Source of the DNA: Prorocentrum cordatum
Lineage: Eukaryota; Sar; Dinophyceae; Prorocentrales; Prorocentraceae
Assembly: GCA_963575745.1 (NCBI GenBank)
Contig: CAUYUJ010016294.1
Location: 363,657 to 427,656, forward strand
Direction: 5' to 3'
Length of the DNA stretch: 64,000 nucleotides
A program made the translations under genes and the position numbers. Shown piece by piece: positions 10,944-20,687 of the stretch (position 1 is the first letter of the stretch; each line of letters begins with the position of its first letter). The notes under the pieces are model-generated. The model searched no databases and was not told the DNA's origin. It worked only from the letters and a program-made list of their open reading frames with translations.

Positions 10944-11434
10944 CCGAGTGCCTCTCGGAGCCCTGCGGGCGAACAGCCAAGAGAGCCCAAGGGGCTACCA
11001 GTTTAACGCGTCAGGGATTTGGACACTGCCCTGGGGCTCTTATCCTCATCATCCACCTCCTCATCCTCCTCATCATCATCGTCATCATCCTCCTCGCACA
11101 CCACCACCCTTCCCTTCATTATATCATACCTCATCCATCGTCCTGTCCTCTCCGTTTTCCTGGCCCCCCCCCCTCGCGACCTGGGGGGGGGGTTCTTGTT
11201 CTCTCGAAGGCCCAGTGCCACTGGGCCGCCATGATGCACCGCAAGTCGCCACCCGCGAGCTCCCCCGCGAGTGCCTAGCACTGTCTGCTGGGGGAGCTCG
11301 CAGATGCATACTTGCGAGGCTGTGCGCCAGTTGCGTGCGACGGCCCACGATGGCTCCAATGCAGACTAACTATTGCCTAACCCCACCCCCCACCCCCTTC
11401 CCTCCCCCACCCCGTGAGGTAGCACCCTGTTCCC
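10944..11434. other. Intergenic with two strong hairpins
   Basis: 11,042-11,100 is a TCC/ATC-rich tract. 11209-11227 is GGCCCAGTG, C, CACTGGGCC (perfect). 11241-11315 is a nested structure: GCAAGT/ACTTGC outside, GCGAGCTCCCCC/GGGGGAGCTCGC (11255-11266 with 11290-11301) inside, and GTGC/GCAC innermost. All lie 120-230 bp beyond the 3' end of the next minus-strand gene. No gene is supported here. Confidence 0.7.
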
Positions 11435-12610
11435 CTAGGTGGAGGTGCATTGGCATTTGACGGTTAGTAGCCGCGCCTGCGGTGGTCCTGCCAGCGGCGC
11501 CGCCGCCGCTTGCGGCGCCTGCATGCAGGGCGAGGCCGTCGGCGGCACCACCTTCGGCACCGCGATCGACGGCGGCGGCGCCGCGGGCGCCGCGGGTGGC
11601 GGCGCGGTCTGCTGGGCCTGCAGCGCCAGCACCACGGCCTGCAAGGCGCTCGTCACGACGTCCGTCGGCGTGGCAGCCGATGTGGCCGCGGCAGCCGCTG
11701 CGCCGCCCTTGAGGTAGGCTGGCGGCGCCGTGGCTGGCGGTGTCGGCCCAGTCTTGGCCACCGCCTCGGCCTTGGGCCTCTTCTTCGGCTGCGCCTCCAC
11801 GACCTCGTCGTCGTCGTCGGCCCTCCGCGGTGGCGTCGTGGGGCGACGCGCGCCCGTGGGCGACGGCCTCGGAGCGCGCTGCATGTCGCCGAGGTCGGCG
11901 GCGCCTGCAGGCGGAGCGCCAGCCAGCAGCACCCAGTTGCCGTTCTCCGTCTCATGGTGCTTGTTGATGCCCGCCATCATCGACCACATCTCGTCGTAGT
12001 TCTGCTGGCTCTCGATCCTCTGCGACACCACGTCGAACGCGTAACCGCGATCGAGAGGATCGGCGATCATGGCCCACGGCTTCGTGGCCCACTGCTTCGC
12101 CTGCGCGATGACCCTCTGGTGCTCAGAGGTCTTGAGGTTGAACATGTGAAAGCACTCCACGTTGAACACCCTGCTGCTGTCGCCGTTGCGCACGTAGTTC
12201 AAGCACTCCTTGGTGGCCCTCCCCAACGTGTTGCTGCGATGACAGCCCTTGGAGCAATTGATCAAGACCACGACGCCCTTGATGCCGGGCTCGAGAATCA
12301 GCTGCTCCGCGGCCGCGAAGACGCCGTACACGACCTCCTTCACGGCGCGCATGAATGTGTTCTGGCCGAACACGCTCAAGATGGTCTTCGGCGAGGAGCC
12401 ATCCTGGTCGTGCGACACTCCGTCCAACCCAGGATCTCGCATGACCTGCCCCAGGTCCACCTTGAACGACACGATGTCGGACTCCTCGACGATCCGCGAC
12501 GCCCAGACCGACTTGCCGTGGTGCACCTCACCGTATGTGAGGATGGCAACTGGCACAGGGATCGCGTGCTCGCGCACGTAGGCCGCAAGCTCCTGCGCGT
12601 GCTCGTCCAT
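11435..12610 (-). CDS. P-loop plus CX5R (RapZ-C-like) protein
   Basis: 391 aa from ATG at 12610. Residues 27-34 (GEVHHGKS) fit a Walker A P-loop (GxxxxGKS). Residues 119-126 (CSKGCHRS), after a hydrophobic strand VVVLIN, fit both the CX5R phosphatase loop and the CxxGxHRS loop of the RapZ C-terminal domain. Similar Cys-Gly-His-Arg-Ser proteins are, to my knowledge, expanded in dinoflagellates. From about residue 270 the chain is Pro/Ala-rich with a basic KKRPKAE stretch that could be a nuclear signal, so it is probably disordered. A spliced-leader-like sequence lies about 100 bp upstream of the start in the same orientation (12711-12727), which suggests a retroposed, intronless copy. ATP use and phosphatase or nucleotide-sensing activity are inferences from motifs only. 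Confidence 0.7.
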   Translation of the reverse strand: MDEHAQELAAYVREHAIPVPVAILTYGEVHHGKSVWASRIVEESDIVSFKVDLGQVMRDPGLDGVSHDQDGSSPKTILSVFGQNTFMRAVKEVVYGVFAAAEQLILEPGIKGVVVLINCSKGCHRSNTLGRATKECLNYVRNGDSSRVFNVECFHMFNLKTSEHQRVIAQAKQWATKPWAMIADPLDRGYAFDVVSQRIESQQNYDEMWSMMAGINKHHETENGNWVLLAGAPPAGAADLGDMQRAPRPSPTGARRPTTPPRRADDDDEVVEAQPKKRPKAEAVAKTGPTPPATAPPAYLKGGAAAAAATSAATPTDVVTSALQAVVLALQAQQTAPPPAAPAAPPPSIAVPKVVPPTASPCMQAPQAAAAPLAGPPQARLLTVKCQCTST

Positions 12611-12710
12611 GGCGCGCGATGGGGGAGCGCAGCACGACGGCGCGCTGGAGCGTCGGGCCCGTGGGGCGCGTGCGCGCTGGAGCCCCGGGCGGTGCTCAAA
12701 GGCTCGAGAT

Positions 12711-12727
12711 AGCCAAAACGGCAATGG
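12711..12727 (-). promoter_or_regulatory. Relict dinoflagellate spliced-leader-like sequence
   Basis: On the minus strand CCATTGCCGTTTTGGCT matches 14 of 17 bases of the leader segment CCGTAGCCATTTTGGCT. The remaining leader bases are disrupted by a short insertion before CGAG. It lies upstream of the 12610 start codon on the same strand, where a reverse-transcribed trans-spliced mRNA would keep it. A chance match at this stringency somewhere in the window is possible (I estimate about 0.15), so position is what makes it notable. Confidence 0.5.
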
Positions 12728-12739
12728 CGATGACAACGA

Positions 12740-13394
12740 TGATGGACGTTACTTTGCCCATAATTTCTGTACTGATCAGAGCAACGGTTGATGATGGTGA
12801 CTCATGGCAATGACGATGGTCATACATAGACATATACATACATATACGGGGCGTCATGAAGTCGCTGGTGGGGGCTGAAGCAAGGGCGTCGGCAGGCATG
12901 TGTCGACCATCGTTCGTATGAGATCCTCAGCGTGGGTGTCAGAAGCGATGGCGATGATGATGATAATGGGGGTCGCATCGGTCAGTCGGCCATTGGTGGT
13001 CGACAATTGGCATGCTAACGAACCAATGCTGCATGTGATAACAATGTCCTGAATGTGCCGCGATGGCCGAGTAGTAGCGTGGGTGTACATACGCAGAGCG
13101 CACAATGTGTCACATGGGCGATGATGACGATATGTTTAGGGGGGCATGCGCGCGGTAGAAGGATGCGGATGATGGGCACGACTACGATTGACGAGTTGTG
13201 TATCCTATCATGTTAAGTGTTGTTGCACGGCGCTCCTCAACACGACCACCGAGCCCGCAGTGATTGGCGAGATGACGCAACATCTCCGCCCACGAAGCGG
13301 ATGCTCAACTCCCAACGCATGCGCTCTACACACGACTGAGAATGCAAAACAACCCCGCGTCGCACGCTCTACACAGGCACCGTGCTACCGTGCA
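12740..13394. other. Intergenic, no gene seen
   Basis: Region between two minus-strand genes with GATGATGAT-type short runs. I see no supported coding or structural feature. Confidence 0.5.
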
Positions 13395-14141
13395 TCAGTC
13401 ACGAGCTCTTACTCGATCGTCCTCCTCCTCACTAGCCGTCCCCGCGCCCTCCGCGCAAGAATGAGCCTCGGCGACGCCATCGCCGACCTGCCAGGACTGA
13501 GCCTTCTCCGCCGCGACCTCGACAGAGTTGCCGTGAATGTCCAGCCTGAAGTACTTGCTGGCCTTGGCGCCGTCGTCGCTCTCCTTACAAACCCGAATGC
13601 AAGCCCGACCGTTCTTGTTGGTGACCCACATGTGCATGAGACCCAAGTTCGCGATCGGGGACTCCTGTTTGCGCTGCTTCGCGTTGTCGAAGGCATCGAA
13701 CTGGGCCCGCATCACCCTCGACAAGTACGCGAGCGCCGACGAGTTGCACTCGACCAGAATATCAGGCACCCCAGGCTTGTTCAGGACGACCTTGATGCTG
13801 CGGGACGGCTCGTCGCCCATCGCAGGCAACGTGACCTCCTTGAACGTATCTTCGGCCACAAGCAAGCGCGACAGCGCTTCCCTGGTCCAGCGCTTGTTCC
13901 TCACCTTGCACTCCGAATAGACGGCGTCGTCCTTGAGCTTGCGTATGTCGTTGATCAGCGTAGTCCGATTCGACGGCCTGTCGCGCTGCTTGCTCCTGAG
14001 CCCATGCAGGAACAGCTTGTCGGCGAGCCTGTTTGAACTTAAGCTGAAGAACTGCTCGCCGCCAACTTCGTAGATGCGGATGTGCACGCTCACGCCGCCA
14101 GGGCCGATGACTTCAAAAGCTGGCTTGAGTTCGAAAGCCAT
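13395..14141 (-). CDS. Unknown protein, 248 aa
   Basis: Single open frame from ATG at 14141 (MAFELKPAFEVIG...) to the stop at 13395. The chain looks globular: an N-terminal beta-like part (VSVHIRIYEVGGEQFFSL), a basic central helix region (SKQRDRPSNRTTLINDIRKL), a second beta-like part (LMHMWVTNKNGRACIRV) and a short acidic Glu/Asp tail. No known domain was recognised. The unusually strong pattern of Arg/Lys next to aromatic residues could fit a nucleic-acid-binding protein, but this is only composition. It lies 251 bp downstream of the 14393-16846 gene on the same strand. Confidence 0.6.
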   Translation of the reverse strand: MAFELKPAFEVIGPGGVSVHIRIYEVGGEQFFSLSSNRLADKLFLHGLRSKQRDRPSNRTTLINDIRKLKDDAVYSECKVRNKRWTREALSRLLVAEDTFKEVTLPAMGDEPSRSIKVVLNKPGVPDILVECNSSALAYLSRVMRAQFDAFDNAKQRKQESPIANLGLMHMWVTNKNGRACIRVCKESDDGAKASKYFRLDIHGNSVEVAAEKAQSWQVGDGVAEAHSCAEGAGTASEEEDDRVRARD

Positions 14142-14392
14142 GCTTGACCAAGTGAGCCACGCTGGCAACTGCATCGATTAGTGATGAAAGTGTGACGTGC
14201 TATGGTAGCGACAGCGATTGACGCGATAAGGGTCGACGAGTGTATAATCGGCCGAACTACACATCAAGCTCTAAAGCGTGTCGCGTTCATATGGCGCTTG
14301 GGGCTCGCCCACAATTGGAGCTCCCCACCCGCCCAATCCTGATAGCCGCGTGTGCACGCTGAGCGACGCACGCATGCGAATGCCCAGCGGTC

Positions 14393-16846
14393 TCACGCAG
14401 ACTTGCGAGCCCGCTTCGATTGAAGAACGGGCTCAGATATCTTCGCCTTTTTTGTAGTGGCAACCGCCTCCAAGTTAAGCACGAGCTCCTCGTGCTCGGC
14501 AACTTTCTTGAAGTTCGTGGCGCACGGGATGGTGATGTCGATCGTTGGGCCCGTCATCTTCTCGCCGACCACGGGGCGCTTCGCGTTCGCCGTAAGCATG
14601 GTGAGCTTGCAGTTGCACTTGGCCCTGTCAGACTCCACGCTGAGGCACCAGTACTGGCTAACGAACTCATCGGCCGGCGGCGACGGCATGATGAACATCT
14701 TCGGGGCGCCGTCCACGGGGGCGCTGACCTCGAGAGCCCTGGGCGGGCACGCCGCGACGTCCTTCGTCTGCGGCACAACGGACCGAGTACCAGGCGCTGC
14801 GACGTAGCATCCAATGCCGAGCTCCTTCGTGGCAAGCACTGCCCTTACAGGTTTCTTCATGGGCCTGGCGTGCTGCACCCCGTGTTTGCGATGCAGCGCA
14901 TTAAGCGCGGCAAAGATCATGCTTTTGAGCTCGAAAGTGATGCAGTCCTTGTCGTTGACAGCATCGCAGTGGGGATAGTTGGCCATGAACTCCCTAGCCT
15001 TGCAAGTCTGGAACAGCTCTTCGACTTCCTGCAATGGTTTGGATGTAATGCTATCGCCGTCAAGCGTGCCGTCAAATTTCAAATTCTTGAAAGTAACAGT
15101 ACCATTGCCACTGACATCCGTTGTCTTCCAAATATCCACGATTGCCAGCGGCGTGCCCTCGGATGGCTTTCGGAGTCTGAAGTGCGCGCCGACAACGATG
15201 TCCTTGTTGAGCGCAGTGGTCTGGCCCAAGCCCGAAGCCTCGCCACCGTCGGTATACTGCACGAAATTTGCCGCCAAAGCTGACGAGGCGGCACCATCTT
15301 CTGATGGATGCGTCGGGCCATCACCTGGGTTGCCGTCCAACTTGGCGATGAACTCCTCAAGGATCGCCACCAACCCCTTCTTCCCCGTGGCGTCCTTGCC
15401 CTTGCCATCGGAGCCCGTGCCCTTGATCTTCGCCTTGTCCTGTTTGTCCATCAGGAAGTCCACGACGTCGATCATGAGCTGGCCCTTCAACGACTCTTTC
15501 ACTGACGGGTCCAACTCCACTTCCTCGAGCATGGCCTTCGCGCGCATCAGGGCGCCGTTCGCCTGCGTCACCGCCTGGCGTTTGTCGGGCTTTGAGAGCA
15601 TGGCCAAGTCGGGCTTGGTGACATACCCTGCGAACCCGTCCCTCACGCAGTCCTCCGCCGCGGCGTGCCGAAACAGGACGGCATTCACCACGTGCGCTGG
15701 CGTGCAGCCGGTGGGGAACTTGAGCTCCGCTAGCTGCTTGAAGAACAAGCCTGGCACCACGCGGTCGGAAGGCACGTAGTGGTTGAGCAGGGGCGCTAGC
15801 TCCTTGATCAAACCACCGCTGGGCATGCCGCCCCACTTGATGATGTAGTCTACCATGTCTGGCATGTCCATTGCTCTCGGAGGCTGTGACTTCAACACCT
15901 TCTTGGCGACGGCCTTCCAGTCGGGCTGCGCGCCCATGGAGGACGCCGCGTCAATGATGCTCAACAGGTTCTGGAACCAGGTCTCGCCTGAACCGCTCCC
16001 CGCCTATATGATGCGCCCGCCGCTGCCGCGACAACAACAACCGATGCCGCAATTGACTGTCGCTGCACACAAACCACGAAACACGCCGACGACGACTATC
16101 GCGCTAACGAAAGGGGGCTGAACGGATACTATGAAACAAATAATGAAGAGGGAGGAGGACATCGGAGGAAAGAAGAAAGGGGGACAACCTTCGGACGTCT
16201 GCTGCACCGTGTTAAGAGCGTCGCCGACGATTTTGGCAACCATGGGCAACGCCGCGTGGACGACCCACTTCACGACGGTAAACTTGACACCGTTGGCGAT
16301 CGCGTCCCTGAGTAGACCCCTCTTGTCTCGGTTGCACACGACGTCGAGGTCCATGTAGCCGTCCTTCGTCAAGCTCTCGTACTCGCTCTTGACGCGGTCG
16401 TGGACGCAAGCAAACCCGTGAAGACCATGCGTTGCCCCCCACGCCCCAATTCGAATCTCGTCCTCCTGGTACTTTGCGAAACACGGGTGCTTGGTACACT
16501 GCTTCACCGTGTACTTTGCGTACTCCTTGGTGTAGGGGTTGTCTTCGCCAGCCACGGCATCCAAAGAGAAACCTGACGTCTTGATGACCTGCGCGCGCCC
16601 TTGCGCGCGACGCCACTGGACGCTTTCGCCTCCGCGGTTGCTCTCCATGGCGCCCACCTGCTTGCAGTGGAACACCTGCTGGTACGAATGCTGGTATTTG
16701 TGGCACACCGCGAGGATGCGGTCCTTCAGCTCCACGTTGCCTGCTGACTCTTTGCTCTCGGCGTCGTACTCGTCGCACAACATTTTGAGTTCTCTGTAGC
16801 ATGCCGTGGCCTTAAACTGTTGAACGTCTGCCGCTCCAGAGTGCAT
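14393..16846 (-). CDS. Two-exon unknown protein, 750 aa
   Basis: Exon 1 runs from ATG at 16846 to 16189 and exon 2 from 15987 to the stop at 14393. The 201-nt intron (15988-16188) has donor GAAG|GTTGTC and acceptor TTCAG|GCGAG. Joining keeps the frame exactly (…TSE-GETWFQNLL…), and total coding length is 2,253 nt, a multiple of three. The AG|G acceptor fits the dinoflagellate pattern. TTTTCAG two bases before the ATG could be a leader trans-splice acceptor. Exon 1 is rich in His/Cys/Lys with a Trp-Gly segment. Exon 2 contains a basic Lys/Gly/Asp stretch (KGTGSDGKGKDATGKKG) and ends in a Lys/Arg tail (KRARKS). No family was recognised. Confidence 0.7.
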
Positions 16847-17416
16847 GACTGAAAACAAGCTGGATAGATATGCGAACGCACAAATCACGATATACGATCG
16901 CCGCTACCAGAGAAACTGAACCACACCAAAGCCAAAACAAGCTACGGAACGTGAGCAGATAGTCGGATGGCGCTCAAGACAATCGACGATGTCCCATACA
17001 ACTTCAGACTCACGATGTCGGAAGGCAGCGGTCAACGATGCATGGCTGATGGCAAGAATGCGACTACCGATGTCAAACACAAGTTCACGCACATGTGCGA
17101 CAATCGCAAACGCTAAATGTGTGCATGCACGTGTGTACGTATGGTGCGATACAGATCGAACTACAACTGTTGTACATGTGTGTGGGTACTATGTGTTGGT
17201 ATGTACGGTGTACACGTTACATACAGTTATAACTGGATTATGTTGGTGACGATGTAAGTCCTTTATAACCTCATACCTCTACATATTTAGTTACTAACTC
17301 CTCCGAAGGTTAGTAAACCTTACGGCCGAGTTAGATATGTTATGGCAGCGTTACTACTGGGTTGCGAGAGGGTTGGCTGGAGTTATAACAAGCCTACAAC
17401 CCAGCCAACAACAAGT
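16847..17416. other. 5' side of the minus block, no clear gene
   Basis: A minus-strand frame at about 17092-16904 (including FDIGSRILAISHASLTAAF) reads protein-like but has no exon boundary I can support. 17,220-17,340 is AT-richer with GTTAG/TTAAC repeats. This starts the divergent strand-switch interval. Confidence 0.4.
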
Positions 17417-17665
17417 GGGAGCGTGCCGGGAGCGTGCCGGGAGCGTGCCGGGAGCGCCTGGGAGCGCCCGGGAGCGTGCCGGGAGCGCCCGGGAGCGCCT
17501 GGGAGCGCTTGGGAACGCTTGGGAGCGTGCCGGGAGCGTGCCGGGAGCGCCTGGGAGCCCCTGCCTGGGAGCGCTTCGGGGCGCCTGGGAGCGTGCCAGG
17601 AGCGCCTGCGAGCGCCTGGGAGCGTGCCGGGAGCGCCTGCGAGCGCCTGGGAGCGTGCCGGCGCG
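17417..17665. repeat. GGGAGCGCYT decamer array, third copy
   Basis: Same family and orientation as at 655-1672, with many GGGAGCGTGCC units. Confidence 0.9.
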
Positions 17666-17880
17666 CTGTGCCGGAGCCGCTTCCGCTCGCGCCGGCTCGC
17701 TCGGAGCGTCGGATATGGTTGGCGCGCCCATCGGGCGCTCGCGCAAGCTTGCGCCGGGCTCGCTTACATCGTTCGGCATGGTATCGTTTCCTTGTCTTTC
17801 GCAATGGCACCATTCGAGCTTGCTCAATACGTGGTGTTTTTTCGACTTGAGGGTTTAGGGTTTAGGGGTTACACAACGTA
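17666..17880 (+). repeat. Dispersed repeat ending in telomere-like DNA
   Basis: About 140 bp (containing GGCGCTCGCGCAAGCTTGCG and CATCGTTCGGCATGGTATCG) recurs nearly unchanged at 44110-44255, each time running into GGGTTTAGGG repeats. It is a member of the same composite repeat system as the subtelomere-like units. Confidence 0.8.
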
Positions 17881-18034
17881 TTAGCGTCTGCGGACCTCGC
17901 AGCGATTTCAATTGGCCCCCGCTATCGCCGAGAGCGCTTCCGCGCGCGCCCGCTCGAAGATCGCGCCCCCTCCCGCGCGGCGGCTGTCTCCCACAGACGC
18001 CCCAGCAGCGCCCGTTGCGCGCCTTTCGCGCGTG

Positions 18035-18370
18035 CCTGGAGCGCTTGGGAGCGCTTGGGGGCGCCTGGGAGCACCTGGGAGCGCCTGGGGACGTCCCAGG
18101 AGCGCTTGGGTGCGCCTGGGAGCGCTTGTGAGCGACTGGGAGCGCTTGGGATCGCCTGGGAGCGTGCCGGGAGCGCCTGCGAGCGCCTGGGAGCGTGCCG
18201 GGAGCGCTTGGGTGCGCCTGGGAGCGCTTGCGAGCGCCTGGGAGCGCCTGGGAGCGTCTGGGATCACTTGGGAGCGTGCCGGGAGCGCCTGAGAGCGCCT
18301 GCGAGCGCCTGGGAGCGCTTGGGAGCGCCTGGAAGCGCCTGGGAGCGCTTGGGAGCGCACGGAGGCGCCC
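18035..18370. repeat. GGGAGCGCYT decamer array, fourth copy
   Basis: Same decamer family and orientation. It is preceded by the flank CTCGAAGATCGCGCCCCCTC also seen before the array at 3069. Confidence 0.9.
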
Positions 18371-18700
18371 GGCAGCACGGGATGCTTGTCGGGCCGCTCC
18401 GGAGTTGCTTCCGCTCGCGCCAGCTCGCACGGAATGCTTGTCGCGCCGTTCCGGAGCCGCTTCCGCTCGCGCCGGCTCGCTCGGAGCGTCGGATACCCAG
18501 ATGCTCCGCGCACCAAAAAGATGGGGCGCAGAAGCCAAAGATGGGGCGCGACCCATCTCCCGGCGCCGGACACGAAGATGGGTCGCGACCCATCTTCATT
18601 ACCGAGATGGTCGCGACCCATTCTCGATGCGGCCGCGACCCATTTTCGGATGGCAGTCGCGACCCTTTTCTAAAGATAAAATCGCGTATCTGCGCCCCAT
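18371..18700. repeat. TCGCGACCCAT palindromic repeats
   Basis: First a ~70-bp duplication around TTCCGCTCGCGCCRGCTCGC, then four to five units around TCGCGACCCAT between 18540 and 18665. One unit at 18574-18597 is a perfect 24-bp palindrome centred on TCGCGA. It lies in the divergent interval between the minus and plus gene blocks. Confidence 0.8.
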
Positions 18701-18718
18701 GTTTGCGCGCACCACTAG

Positions 18719-18770
18719 AACTTCAGAAAAACGTCAGGCTGACGTTTCTCTGATTTTTTTCTGAAGTTTA
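18719..18770. repeat. Small foldback with CTTCAG/CTGAAG arms
   Basis: AACTTCAGAAAAACGTCAG and a matching inverted half ending TTCTGAAGTTT form a foldback of about 50 bp. It shares ACGTCAG and CTTCAG motifs with larger foldbacks at 20688, 31371 and 40772. Confidence 0.7.
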
Positions 18771-18837
18771 ACGTTGTCGACCGCTACAAACCTCAAACCA
18801 CACACCTACACAACGCAAATGTCTTCGTGAACTCAAT

Positions 18838-19112
18838 ATGGTGGTTATGGTGATGATGATGTCGATGATGCATATTCATGAGCGTGTTGATGGTGATGAC
18901 GATGGAAACGAAGACGATGGTGATGGTGATGATGAAGAATGTGATGAATGATGATGATGATGATGACGATGATGATGCTGATGAGGATGATGATGGGGAT
19001 GATGATGATGATGATGGTGCTGATGCGGATGATGGTGATGATGATGATGACAATATTGATGATGATGGTGATGATGCTGATGATGATGATGATGGTGATG
19101 ATGACGATGGTG
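18838..19112. repeat. (GAT)n/(ATG)n microsatellite
   Basis: Imperfect GAT trinucleotide tract of about 275 bp. The Asp-rich, Met-rich and Ile/His-rich frames through it are artefacts. A similar tract lies at 43490-43810. Confidence 0.9.
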
Positions 19113-19396
19113 ACGATCATGTCGCCCTCTTCCTTTTTTTTCCTCCTCTGCTTCCTCATCACATCCTCCGCGCTCTCCCTCATCCTCCCCCCTCCCTCCC
19201 TCGTTCTACACACCCTCCCTCAATTATATTCATCCACCGTTCCCTTCATCCACCGTCACTCCGCCCCAAGATTTCATTGTGCGTTCCCAACCTTCTGCTA
19301 TCCGTCCTCATTGCGTCCTCATTCCGTCATCGCCCATATCTCCCCAATCAATCATTCGTAGCCCCTCTTCCTCCGAGCTCCTCTTTTTAAGACCTT

Positions 19397-19408
19397 TTTT
19401 GGCTCAAG
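19397..19408 (+). promoter_or_regulatory. Spliced-leader-like 12-mer TTTTGGCTCAAG
   Basis: An exact match to the last 12 bases of the dinoflagellate spliced leader, 4 bases before an ATG on the plus strand. Caution: TGGCTCAAGCGTC is followed at once by TGGCTCAGGCGTC, so the match may belong to a local 14-bp duplication. Confidence 0.4.
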
Positions 19409-19692
19409 CGTCATGGCTCAGGCGTCGTGCCTGGTCCTGCGATACGGGGTCCGCGGACCCCCTGGCCTCGGCGAGCCATGCATGGTATGTCGTGGAGGTC
19501 GGGGACGTGCCTCCCGACCTTCCCCTGGGCCGCGGCTCGCCCAAGAAGCCGCGCAGGTACTGGATCGAGGGCCTTCTGGCTCGAGCCAGTCCCTGCCCTT
19601 GGCCAGGCTGCCCCGACACCATCGTGGTGCTCCCTGGCGCGCCTCGGGCGGGTGGGCCATGGCCCTCCGCCTGGTGCGCGGATGGCGGCTGG
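19409..19692 (+). CDS. Putative first exon, unknown protein
   Basis: The most protein-like plus frame (not the frame of the ATG at 19413) contains HAWYVVEVGDVPPDLPLG, then SPKKPRRYWIEGLLARA, and has GC-rich third positions. It ends near GGGCCCCAGG|GTAACC, a plausible GT donor. No start codon in this frame was found. Function unknown. If the leader-like 12-mer is real, the exon is part of a retroposed mRNA, but the frame conflict argues that the copy has decayed. Confidence 0.35.
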
Positions 19693-19789
19693 GCCCCAGG
19701 GTAACCTGGGCGCCTCACCATCGCGCCCGTGGCCCACAGGCCACGCCCGTGCTCTGGTCTGCGCATGACCTGGTGCGACAACCAAAACC

Positions 19790-19960
19790 CCTTCCCTCCC
19801 CCCCCCTCCCTCCCCCTCCCTCCCCCTCCCCCCCCTCTCTCTCCCCTCTCTCCCCCCTCCCTCCCCATTCCCCTTCCCTCCCCCTCCCTCCTCATTCCCC
19901 TCCCCCCCCCCTCCCTCCCCTCCCCCTCCCCCTCCCAATCCCCCCCCCTTCCCTGCCTTA
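19790..19960. repeat. CCCTCC-rich intronic tract
   Basis: Nearly pure pyrimidine, C-rich, on the plus strand. Such tracts occur in most presumed introns of the 19-39 kb plus-strand genes. Confidence 0.85.
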
Positions 19961-20083
19961 ATCCTGCTGTCCATCATTGTCATTCCGCCCATCGATCATC
20001 TTCCCCACTCTGTTCTCAAGCATTTGGGCTCGAGCTTCGGCCCCACGCAATTTTGTTTCTATTTTTATTTGTGTATGTCACGT

Positions 20084-20209
20084 GTTCCCCGTCGTGTCCC
20101 TGTGGCCGAGATCGACCCAATGCAGTTGGGCAACGAATTCAAGAAACACGCACTGGCCCAGGGATGCAAAAAACGCATTCGCACTCCATTCTTGCAACTT
20201 CTTAACTAA
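20084..20209 (+). CDS. Putative short exon
   Basis: The frame ending at 20209 includes DPMQLGNEFKKHALAQGC, a basic helix-like stretch. A competing frame stays open to about 20300 (LHNMFALVGILKML). Splice sites are unclear, so neither frame can be fixed. Confidence 0.25.
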   Translation, partial: VPRRVPVAEIDPMQLGNEFKKHALAQGCKKRIRTPFLQLLN

Positions 20210-20409
20210 ACCTCGGGCGGTATGCGCCAGATCGCTCCACAACATGTTCGCGTTGGTGGGCATTCTGAAAATGCTTTATTACACCATCCCACCGTCCCTG
20301 CTCCGCTCCCCTCCTCGTTCGTCCGTTCCACCGCTTCCCAATGTACTCCGTCCTTTCCGTTCCCTCGTCCCCGTTCCTCCCGTCGCGCACTCATCCGCCA
20401 CCTCCCCAG

Positions 20410-20516
20410 GTAGATCTGCTCCTGAAAAACATTCCGAACGCCGAGTGCAAATGGAGCTGTCTGCGAGGCGCGTGCCTCGTGGTCATCGACAAGCACCCCC
20501 GTGCACTAATAAGCAT
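20410..20516 (+). CDS. Putative exon with VDLLLKNIPNAECKW
   Basis: It begins after acceptor CCCCAG|GTAGATC (AG|G) and reads VDLLLKNIPNAECKWSC, then a short hydrophobic strand (ACLVVIDKHP). The 3' boundary near the following GAGGAGG tract is not resolved. It probably belongs to the same transcript as the neighbouring plus-strand exons. Function unknown. Confidence 0.35.
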
Positions 20517-20687
20517 GAGGAGGCGGATGGGGAGGAGGAGGAGGGAGGATGAACATGACGAGGATGAATGAGGAGGAGGAGGAGTGAGATGAGGTGGATA
20601 GGGGAGAATGCATGGGACTGAGGGGTGTGGGAGAAGATGGGGATGGCGGGGGCAAGGACGTGTATACGTGTGAGGTTGTACCTATGC

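Noticed and set aside
14142-14160. Possible spliced-leader relict (TTGGTCAAGC directly before ATG at 14141)
   Set aside because: It needs several gaps to align with the leader; too weak to report as a feature.
18878-19390. Asp-rich and Met-rich proteins over the GAT tract
   Set aside because: Trinucleotide repeat artefact; no start context or splice sites.
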